A stretch of 10,036 bases of DNA. Origin: Candidatus Kaiserbacteria bacterium RIFCSPHIGHO2_02_FULL_54_11b. GTDB lineage: Bacteria; Patescibacteriota; Minisyncoccia; Phycocordibacterales; UBA2100. The notes beneath the pieces were generated by a model, which saw nothing but the letters and a program-made list of their open reading frames with translations, ran no database searches and was not told the origin of the DNA. The stretch is taken from contig MFLH01000009.1 of NCBI GenBank assembly GCA_001781275.1, positions 1-10,036 of the forward strand, written 5' to 3'. This document shows, piece after piece, positions 1 to 4,249 of the stretch. Position numbers and translations under genes: made by a program. Positions within the stretch are counted from its first letter, which is position 1, and every line of letters begins with the position of its first letter.

Positions 1-1
1 G

Positions 2-169
2 CTCAAGGATCCAGAGAGTCCCCTCATGCCGGAGACATGGTTGCAGTTCAACCATCCGACGAAGAAGAAAAAGTTCTACGAAAGACGGGTAGCAACGTTC
101 TTGAAGCTGTTCCCCAACGATCCGGTTGTACTGGATCCGAAGCACCTTCCCCATCGGGGCGGACCATGA
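2..169 (+). CDS. C-terminal fragment of an unrecognised protein (cut by left window edge)
   Basis: Reading frame 2 is open from the left edge for 55 codons and stops at TGA 167-169, so only the C-terminus is present. The fragment is basic and rich in Pro, Lys and aromatic residues (it contains PETWLQFNHPTKKKKFYERR and ends HLPHRGGP). I do not recognise a family. The segment W-x-x-FNHP followed by basic residues faintly recalls the tail of some membrane metallopeptidases, but that is too weak to call. The main support is context: a GC-rich hairpin with a T-run begins just before the stop codon, as expected for the end of a rightward transcription unit. An overlapping frame beginning at 37 is open too, but lacks this link to a terminator. 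The gene converges on the DHFR gene, 19 nt away. Confidence 0.55.
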   Translation, partial: LKDPESPLMPETWLQFNHPTKKKKFYERRVATFLKLFPNDPVVLDPKHLPHRGGP

Positions 170-190
170 TTGGCCCGCCCCCTCGTTTTT
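156..190 (+). terminator. Rho-independent terminator of the left-edge gene
   Basis: GGGGCGG (156-162) pairs perfectly with CCGCCCC (175-181). Inside the loop CC (164-165) can also pair with GG (172-173). The hairpin is followed by CTCG and then five T (186-190). The stop codon of the left-edge gene lies in the loop, and the T-run overlaps the stop codon of the convergent DHFR gene. On the opposite strand the hairpin has no T-tract, so it should act mainly on rightward transcription. Confidence 0.7.
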
Positions 191-782
191 ATGCCCGCTC
201 CAGATCCACCCACCGATATTTCAAACCGTTCCACTCGTGCGCTTCTTCGAACACTTTTTTGGTAAACTGATTGTCATACGGCGGGAAGAATGTGTCTGCC
301 TCTTTTGTGTCATCAATTATCGTGAGGCAGAGCTTGTCGATAAGTGGGAGCGCCTGCTTGTATATTTCCGCCCCACCGCCGATGTGGACTTCTTGTTCAT
401 CAAGTTCCCTCCCCTTCGCGATAGCTTCTTCGAGCGACGACGCGATGATGACACCTTCGTGCTTCCACGCGGCATCACGAGTGACGACGATGTTGGTCCG
501 CTCTGGTAGTGGGCGCCCGAGGTACCCGACGATGGATTCAAACGTCTTGCGGCCCATGATGATGGGGTGGCCGAGCGTGAGCTGTTTGAAGCGTTTGAGA
601 TCATCGGGAATGTGCCAGAGCAGCTTCCCCTCATATCCCAGCTCCCGATTCTTCCCGATCGCAACGACCGCGCAAATTTTACTGGACCCTTTGCTTGGGC
701 CAATCCTTCGATTCCGTAATTTTCTACACTCAGCACAAGGCAGTCTTCGGCCATGTTCGGCGCAACGTTCCGCATCTTCCAT
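189..782 (-). CDS. folA: Dihydrofolate reductase with a short Cys/His N-terminal extension
   Basis: Reduces dihydrofolate to tetrahydrofolate with NADPH, which regenerates the cofactor oxidised by thymidylate synthase. From the start used here (197 aa), the DHFR domain covers about residues 35-195: KICAVVAIGKNRELG, then the substrate-site WHIPDDL (acidic residue D60/D61 equivalent to E. coli Asp27), IIMGRKTFESI, and the NADPH-binding HIGGGAEIYKQ. A typical bacterial DHFR is about 160 aa. The extra 34 residues hold C7-x2-H10-x5-C16-x2-C19, a possible zinc knuckle. The open frame extends upstream to 842, but those 20 codons lie largely in the palindromic repeat. ATG 782 is preceded 6 nt upstream by an extended -10 (TGG-TATAGT), so I prefer 782. 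It is the last gene of the leftward thymidylate set, separated from its partners by the RAYT insertion. Family is secure; the start is fairly sure. Confidence 0.93.
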   Translation of the reverse strand: MEDAERCAEHGRRLPCAECRKLRNRRIGPSKGSSKICAVVAIGKNRELGYEGKLLWHIPDDLKRFKQLTLGHPIIMGRKTFESIVGYLGRPLPERTNIVVTRDAAWKHEGVIIASSLEEAIAKGRELDEQEVHIGGGAEIYKQALPLIDKLCLTIIDDTKEADTFFPPYDNQFTKKVFEEAHEWNGLKYRWVDLERA

Positions 783-788
783 GCCCCG

Positions 789-797
789 ACTATACCA
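789..797 (-). promoter_or_regulatory. Extended -10 promoter at the folA start
   Basis: On the minus strand TGG-TATAGT ends 6 nt before ATG 782. That geometry would place the transcription start at or next to the A of the ATG (leaderless mRNA). No convincing -35 hexamer is seen at the usual spacing, which lies in the palindrome. It would let DHFR be expressed independently of the interrupted upstream operon. Confidence 0.5.
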
Positions 798-802
798 ACT
801 CC

Positions 803-839
803 ACAGAATCCGATGAGGTGTCACCTCATCGGATTCTGT
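803..839. repeat. Perfect palindrome (REP-like), left end of RAYT element
   Basis: Eighteen-base arms (803-820 and 822-839) pair perfectly around a single central T at 821. The inner 13 bases of each arm (ATCCGATGAGGTG and its complement) are shared with the palindrome at 1528-1564. The outer five (ACAGA/TCTGT) are not. The last base falls in the RAYT stop codon. No T-run follows on either strand, so it is not a standard intrinsic terminator. It is probably the transposase's recognition hairpin, and a stable RNA hairpin when transcribed. Confidence 0.85.
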
Positions 840-1516
840 CATCGCTCAAACCCATCTTCAGCTACTTCTGCGTAGTATGCCCTGGCATCTTCGAGCATAC
901 GGGAAACAGGGAATTGGTTTGCCGTGTCAAATTCATCCCTAGAAAGAATCGGGCTGACGATTCCCTTCTCCGCATAACTCCTGAAGCTCGAATATGAATA
1001 ATCGACAAGCTTTTTTTCCAGCGTCCTAATATTTCGCACTGTGCCAGATTTCCAACCTGGTTCATACAATTCCGCAGGATTACAATGAATATATTGCAGC
1101 ACGTGCTGAAAATAACGATCATCTCCCACATGGCGTGATCGAAATGGTTTTGTGAATAGATTTCCCACCCGCTGATTCTTCGCATTGAAATACATGGTAT
1201 ACGCAGTCCCTACTTTTCTCATGAATGACGTGATACCGCCGTCAGTGATTTCTTTGAGAAGCAAATGAAAGTGATTCGGCATTAAACAATATGCACCGAT
1301 CGCAACAATCGAGTCCCCACGCTCTTCCTCGAATGACTTATCAAGCTTCGGTTTATGGGTGTTAAAAAGATGCACTGGCTTTGTCCCGTTTGCGAGATAT
1401 AGCGCCATAAGAAAACGGTTGGCGTCATCCTCATCTTGAAACACGTTACGTTTCTCAATTCCGCGATTGAAACAGTGGTACCACTCTCCGTATGCGAAAG
1501 GAGCATCTCTTACCAT
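839..1516 (-). CDS. REP-associated tyrosine transposase (Y1/HUH, IS200-like)
   Basis: Single-strand DNA transposase or nuclease of the Y1 (IS200/IS605-like) superfamily, RAYT branch, 225 aa. Visible motifs: N-terminal YHCFNRGIEKRNVF (13-26), typical of RAYTs; the HUH metal motif in CLMPNHFHLLLKE with H82 and H84; a tyrosine helix GTAYTMYFN (103-111) with Y106 or Y109 as candidate nucleophile; then RVGNLFTKPFRSRHV and the YIHCNP segment (142-147). The gene appears intact, with no frameshift. Its start ATG 1516 lies 8 nt after a perfect extended -10 whose TG half is in the right palindrome, and its stop TGA touches the left palindrome. RAYTs are usually domesticated single-copy genes that act on REP palindromes in their host genome, and the flanking palindromes fit that. 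It could also be recruited as housekeeping, since it is not degraded. Confidence 0.92.
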   Translation of the reverse strand: MVRDAPFAYGEWYHCFNRGIEKRNVFQDEDDANRFLMALYLANGTKPVHLFNTHKPKLDKSFEEERGDSIVAIGAYCLMPNHFHLLLKEITDGGITSFMRKVGTAYTMYFNAKNQRVGNLFTKPFRSRHVGDDRYFQHVLQYIHCNPAELYEPGWKSGTVRNIRTLEKKLVDYSYSSFRSYAEKGIVSPILSRDEFDTANQFPVSRMLEDARAYYAEVAEDGFER

Positions 1517-1524
1517 AACGGAGA

Positions 1525-1533
1525 ATTATAACA
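1525..1533 (-). promoter_or_regulatory. Extended -10 promoter of the RAYT gene, partly inside the palindrome
   Basis: On the minus strand TGT-TATAAT (full match to TGnTATAAT) ends 8 nt before ATG 1516. The TGT and the first three bases of the hexamer come from the outer arm of the palindrome at 1528-1564. No -35 match is apparent. Transposase binding to this palindrome, or its extrusion, could compete with RNA polymerase, giving autoregulation (inference). Confidence 0.55.
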
Positions 1534-1564
1534 TCCGATGAGGTGACACCTCATCGGATGTTAT
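1528..1564. repeat. Perfect palindrome (REP-like), right end of RAYT element
   Basis: Eighteen-base arms (1528-1545 and 1547-1564) pair perfectly around a central A at 1546. The inner core is shared with the palindrome at 803-839; the outer five bases here are ATAAC/GTTAT. It overlaps two functional signals on the minus strand: the TAA stop codon of the dUTPase-like gene (1561-1563) and the -10 region of the RAYT promoter. Confidence 0.85.
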
Positions 1565-2196
1565 TCGAGGGCGGAGAAATCTTTCTTTAGCTTCTTGAGA
1601 TCGCCCTTGAAGACGAGTTTCATTTCCGCCGCCTTTTCTTTCTTCCCCTTCTCCACCACATCCTTCTGATGCCAACGCGATTTGCGCGGCTCGACTTTGT
1701 GTGTGAGCTCTTCGAAGACGAGCTGACAGAATCGCTCCCCCGGATGCAGCTGGATGGTTTGCGAGCGCGTGTTGTTGCGTATCGGGAGCGTGAGCGGGCC
1801 TTCGTAGCCGGAATCGATGATGCCGGTGAGATCCACCGAAAGTCCTTTGCGATTGACGGAGGAGCGCGGGTAGAGAACCGCCATCAGGTCGTTGGGTACT
1901 TTTATCGTCTCAAAGGTGGAGACAAGCACGTACTCTTCCGGAAGCAGCTCGAAAAATTGTCCCTGCTCAAGCTCGATGACGTCGAAATATTCCGGCCCGT
2001 GATCTTTGAGCGGATCAATACTTAAAGCCTGTCTCCCCTTTTGCGTCATCTTCCAGACTTTGGGAATGAGAAACGTGAATCCGAGCCGGAGGTCGACCGC
2101 ATGCATCTGAAGTTGGAATCGGTCGAGCCCGGGGTTGAAAGCGATCTCGCCTTTTTTCACGCGCGCCAATATCTCGTCTTTGGTGAGGATTGCCAT
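1561..2196 (-). CDS. dCTP deaminase/dUTPase superfamily protein, probable dUTPase
   Basis: Member of the trimeric dUTPase/Dcd fold, 211 aa. The N-terminus (ILTKDEILARVKKGEIAF, then LQMHAVDLRLG at 29-39) is of the dCTP deaminase type. The core has YPRSSVNRKGLSV (R111, S112, S113), then GIIDSGYEGPLTLPIRN, then GERFCQLVFEEL. D128 matches the catalytic Asp of dUTPase motif 3. The glutamate that Dcd enzymes use (Glu138 in E. coli, in an LEFxN context) is Pro138 here, so deaminase activity looks unlikely and dUTP to dUMP hydrolysis more likely. The glycine-rich dUTPase motif 5 is not recognisable; instead the tail (about 181-206) is lysine-rich. It starts 11 nt after the thymidylate synthase-family stop, so the two probably share a transcript. 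It would supply dUMP and keep dUTP low. Family is sure, exact activity is not. Confidence 0.85.
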   Translation of the reverse strand: MAILTKDEILARVKKGEIAFNPGLDRFQLQMHAVDLRLGFTFLIPKVWKMTQKGRQALSIDPLKDHGPEYFDVIELEQGQFFELLPEEYVLVSTFETIKVPNDLMAVLYPRSSVNRKGLSVDLTGIIDSGYEGPLTLPIRNNTRSQTIQLHPGERFCQLVFEELTHKVEPRKSRWHQKDVVEKGKKEKAAEMKLVFKGDLKKLKKDFSALE

Positions 2197-2207
2197 GGTC
2201 GTACAGT

Positions 2208-3044
2208 CTACAATACGATTTGCAATCCTGAAATCTGCGGGAGTGGGTTGTACTGCGCCGCGATAGGATTCACTATTTCATCCACCAGTTTCCTGTCCTT
2301 TTTCTCCGCGCGGTCGAAGACGTTTTTGGGCAATACAACGCGGATGGGCTTGTGCTCGTGAGTGCGACCCACGAGCTCGCGCGCCGCATCGTACTGATTG
2401 TCCCAAATGTGTGCGTTGGAGATCGAGTGCGAGTAGACGCCGACGCCGACGCCGAGCTTCTGTGCCAAGATGCATTGCAAAAGCGCGAACCCTGCGACAT
2501 CTGACGGAAATCCCAAAACCATGTCGTTGGAGCGCACGATGTTGTGCAAATGCAATCGTCCGCCGATGATGTTGACGGTAAAAGAGTACGGGCACGGCAC
2601 ATTGGCTTTCTTGGTGCCGCCGAGCCCGTCTTCTGCCGGATCCCACGTGACGACAACGCCGTGCCGCGAGCTAGGGTCTTCTTTCAAAAGCTTGATGAGG
2701 AGCCCGAGCTGATCGCGGCCGAAATGTTTGCGCCAACGATACCCATAGGCCACGGTGACAACACCCCCCGGATTCGTGAAGCTGTCCCAGATCTTGGTGT
2801 AATCGCCCAAGAAATCCGCGGGCTTGCGCAGGCCCGCGATAAACCACACCTGCTCGGCAACGAACATCTTGACCGGAATTTTGCGGAGCGTAAGGAGCGG
2901 AAATCCGTCCTTTTCAATATCGTGAGAAAAATGCATCCCCGGTACCGCTTTCGTCGCATGACTATTGCGCGCGCTCGTCTGTTCTACCCCTTCGGCGAGG
3001 ATCCGTTTCAAGAGCCCTTGGTACATTTCGTCGAATCGGGTCAT
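2208..3044 (-). CDS. thyA: Thymidylate synthase family protein with an Asp at the dUMP-selecting position
   Basis: ThyA-type enzyme that transfers a one-carbon unit from methylene-tetrahydrofolate to C5 of a pyrimidine nucleotide. Residue numbers here count from the upstream ATG at 3062; the start used is M7 (3044), which aligns with the usual ThyA N-terminus. Landmarks: DGFPLLTLRK, E70 in AEQVWFIAG, IWDSF, AYGYRWR, phosphate-site SSRHG (second Arg of the usual RR is His), nucleophile C157 in VPCPYSF, RSNDMVLGFPSDVAGFALL (177-195), and AHIWDNQ (217-223). In E. coli ThyA the position of D188 is Asn177, which selects dUMP; T4 dCMP hydroxymethylase has Asp there. The usual HxY is HIW here (Tyr to Trp, W220). 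It could therefore be a dCMP methylase or hydroxymethylase, or a thymidylate synthase with altered selectivity. First gene of the leftward set; divergent from the dCMP deaminase. Confidence 0.92.
   Translation of the reverse strand: MTRFDEMYQGLLKRILAEGVEQTSARNSHATKAVPGMHFSHDIEKDGFPLLTLRKIPVKMFVAEQVWFIAGLRKPADFLGDYTKIWDSFTNPGGVVTVAYGYRWRKHFGRDQLGLLIKLLKEDPSSRHGVVVTWDPAEDGLGGTKKANVPCPYSFTVNIIGGRLHLHNIVRSNDMVLGFPSDVAGFALLQCILAQKLGVGVGVYSHSISNAHIWDNQYDAARELVGRTHEHKPIRVVLPKNVFDRAEKKDRKLVDEIVNPIAAQYNPLPQISGLQIVL
2436..2453 (-). repeat. Three tandem GACGCC hexamers inside the thymidylate synthase-family gene
   Basis: On the plus strand GACGCC occurs three times in a row. It encodes an alternating Gly-Val run (about residues 204-209) between the conserved LLQCILAQKLG helix and the SNAHIW motif. 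The reading frame is kept, so it is a minor length-variation site rather than a lesion. Confidence 0.7.
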
Positions 3045-3050
3045 GGGGGC

Positions 3051-3056
3051 ATTGTG
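3051..3056 (-). promoter_or_regulatory. Candidate -10 element for the leftward thymidylate operon
   Basis: CACAAT on the minus strand (4/6 match to TATAAT) ends 6 nt before ATG 3044, the same spacing seen at other genes in this window. It overlaps by two bases the extended -10 of the divergent dCMP deaminase promoter. Support is mainly positional, and the match is weak. Confidence 0.3.
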
Positions 3057-3063
3057 ATACATT
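3055..3063 (+). promoter_or_regulatory. Candidate extended -10 of the dCMP deaminase gene
   Basis: TGA-TACATT (4/6 match plus the extended TG) ends 6 nt before ATG 3070, suggesting a leaderless transcript. It lies in the 25-nt gap between the divergent thymidylate synthase-family and dCMP deaminase genes, directly abutting the opposing -10. Confidence 0.4.
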
Positions 3064-3069
3064 GTTGCT

Positions 3070-3567
3070 ATGTCGGCAATTCCCTATCCATACCTCCCCA
3101 CCGGACGAATGATTAAGTACGTCGATGCGCACAATCCTTTCATGCTCGAGGCGCGCGAATATGCTCGCAAAAACTCGCTGGATGATTCTGTAAAGACCGG
3201 CTCAGTAATAGTAAAGAACGGCGAAATAATCGGCCGCGGAGCAAATGGGAGTGATTACCACACCGAACATGGGTGTGAACGCGTAAAGCGCGGCATTCCC
3301 ACCGGACACGGTTATGAGCTTTGCCCGGGATGCGACCCGAGAAATCACAGCGAACCGCGCGCTATTGCCGACGCGCTAAAAAACGGTCACGAGACCATCG
3401 GCGCCGACCTCTACCTCTGGGGCCACTGGTGGGCGTGTCAGCCGTGCTGGAATGCCATCATCGAAGCGGGCATTGAGAACGTGTATCTCCTCAAGGACAG
3501 CGAAAGACTCTTCAACAAAGCGAGTCCCGACAACATCATCGGCCGCCAATTCGACGGTGTACAATAA
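3070..3567 (+). CDS. dCMP deaminase-family zinc enzyme
   Basis: Cytidine/deoxycytidylate deaminase fold, 165 aa; expected to hydrolyse dCMP to dUMP for thymidylate synthesis. The first zinc-site motif is H93-S-E95 (HSEPRAIADAL, the HAE motif with Ser for Ala), with E95 as proton shuttle. The second is C123-x2-C126 in WWACQPCW. The N-terminal strand/helix region (EARKNS-like through KTGSVIVKNGEIIGRGANG) is typical. An insert between about 64 and 92 carries extra Cys and His (H64, H67, C69, H80, C85, C88), possibly a second structural zinc as in phage T4 and other dCMP deaminases. The start at 3070 is favoured by the -10 six bases upstream; an internal Met at residue 14 is the alternative. Thymidylate kinase follows 7 nt after the stop. 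Deamination of a 5-substituted dCMP is a possible alternative role given the neighbouring synthase. Confidence 0.88.
   Translation: MSAIPYPYLPTGRMIKYVDAHNPFMLEAREYARKNSLDDSVKTGSVIVKNGEIIGRGANGSDYHTEHGCERVKRGIPTGHGYELCPGCDPRNHSEPRAIADALKNGHETIGADLYLWGHWWACQPCWNAIIEAGIENVYLLKDSERLFNKASPDNIIGRQFDGVQ
3560..3565 (+). promoter_or_regulatory. Candidate -10 element of the thymidylate kinase gene
   Basis: TACAAT (5/6 match) overlaps the dCMP deaminase stop codon and ends 9 nt before ATG 3575. No ribosome-binding sequence lies between. The gene may be read both from the upstream promoter and from this one as a leaderless or near-leaderless mRNA. Confidence 0.4.
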
Positions 3568-3574
3568 ATACTCT

Positions 3575-4189
3575 ATGAGCCGAGGAAAATTCATCGTGTT
3601 TGAGGGCGGCGAGGGTTCGGGCAAATCCGTCCACATCGAGCGTCTCCACTTTCCGCTCCCCGATGCCGTCTTTACCCGCTACCCCGGCGGCGTCCCCGTA
3701 GGAGAAAAAATACGCGCGGTCGTGCTCTCGAAAGAGGCTGAAGGGATGGACACGGCGACCGAGCTGCTGCTCTTTCTCGCTGCACGTGCGCAGCTCATAG
3801 CTGAAGTCATCGAGCCTGCGCTTGCTGCCGGCAAGACGGTCATTTGCGACCGCTTTGAGCTCTCGACGATGGTCTACCAAGTCTACGGTCGGCAAAAACC
3901 CGAATACCAAGAGCTCCTTGCGGCCGTATCAAAAACGATCAACAAAGGCTGTGCGCCGGATGCGACGATATTCCTCGACGTAACGCCCGCGATCGGGCTC
4001 ACGCGTGCCCGTTCACGACCCGAAGGGCCAAATCGTTTTGATAATGAAGAGCTCGCCTTCCACGAGCGCGTGCGCGAAGGATACAGGAAACACATCGGCG
4101 AGTACCCTCATGCGTTCGTTGTCGATGCCGACAAGCCACTTGAGGAGGTGTGGCAAAATGTTCAGAAAGCAGTACAATCGGTCCTATAA
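3575..4189 (+). CDS. tmk: Thymidylate kinase (dTMP kinase)
   Basis: Phosphorylates dTMP to dTDP with ATP, the step after thymidylate synthase. 204 aa, near the usual 205-215. Landmarks: P-loop FEGGEGSGKS (9-18), TRYPGGVPVGEKIR (34-47), nucleotide-site CDRFELSTMVYQ (91-102), the FLDV strand (133-136), and the lid region RARSRPEGPNRFDNEEL followed by AFHERVREGYRKH (161-173). Two departures from the family pattern: the usual TREPGG is TRYPGG (Tyr for Glu), and the DRxE of the lid region is NRFDNE. The segment between P-loop and TRYPGG is several residues shorter than usual. The frame is open upstream to 3452, but that overlaps the dCMP deaminase gene; ATG 3575 gives the canonical N-terminus. It lies in the rightward operon after the dCMP deaminase. 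Confidence 0.93.
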   Translation: MSRGKFIVFEGGEGSGKSVHIERLHFPLPDAVFTRYPGGVPVGEKIRAVVLSKEAEGMDTATELLLFLAARAQLIAEVIEPALAAGKTVICDRFELSTMVYQVYGRQKPEYQELLAAVSKTINKGCAPDATIFLDVTPAIGLTRARSRPEGPNRFDNEELAFHERVREGYRKHIGEYPHAFVVDADKPLEEVWQNVQKAVQSVL

Positions 4190-4190
4190 T
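4185..4190 (+). promoter_or_regulatory. Consensus -10 upstream of the SHMT gene
   Basis: TATAAT (6/6) overlaps the tmk stop codon. A candidate -35 TTCAGA (4161-4166, 4/6) sits 18 bp upstream. Transcription would begin near 4197, giving SHMT a leader of about 53 nt, unlike the leaderless pattern at other genes in the window. Confidence 0.5.
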
Positions 4191-4196
4191 TCCCGT

Positions 4197-4205
4197 ATGA
4201 TTTAA
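4197..4205 (+). other. Two-codon ORF (ATG ATT TAA) at the predicted SHMT transcript start
   Basis: ATG-ATT-TAA begins 6 nt after the consensus TATAAT, the spacing at which other genes in this window start. It encodes only Met-Ile and lies 44 nt before the SHMT start. It may be a chance triplet or a minimal leaderless upstream ORF. The remaining leader (4206-4249) shows no Shine-Dalgarno sequence and no convincing hairpin or riboswitch pattern. Confidence 0.25.
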
Positions 4206-4249
4206 GCACTTACATATTGTGTGTTTTACGAAATCTAACGAACAACGAT

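Larger units (their letters stand above)
803..1564 (-). mobile_element. RAYT/REP-type element inserted in the thymidylate operon
   Basis: A single transposase gene is bounded on each side by a 37-nt perfect palindrome sharing a 27-nt core. The two cores are exact reverse complements of each other, because they differ only at the central base (T at 821, A at 1546). The organisation matches a REP-associated tyrosine transposase with its REP-like partners. No target duplication is visible outside the palindromes, as expected for HUH/Y1 enzymes. It sits between the dUTPase-like gene and folA. The right palindrome overlaps the stop codon of the dUTPase-like gene. Element limits are inferred from the repeats. 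Confidence 0.65.

Noticed and set aside
803..839. Left palindrome as a rho-independent terminator for RAYT
   Set aside because: The stem is strong, but no T-run follows on either strand. It fits a REP hairpin better.
783..842. N-terminal 20-codon extension of DHFR starting at 842
   Set aside because: It is mostly the palindromic repeat read in frame, and ATG 782 has its own extended -10 six bases upstream. It is more likely accidental coding than real protein.
789..1580. Target-site duplication around the RAYT element
   Set aside because: Bases outside the palindromes (ACTCC on the left, TCGAG on the right) do not match. Y1 transposases are not expected to make duplications.
3452..3574. Upstream in-frame extension of thymidylate kinase
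   Set aside because: It lies wholly within the dCMP deaminase gene in another frame, and the residues before MSRGKFIVFEGGEGSGKS do not resemble the family.
4206..4249. Possible riboswitch (glycine or folate) ahead of SHMT
   Set aside because: The leader is too short and AT-rich, with no paired elements or known conserved core that I can see.
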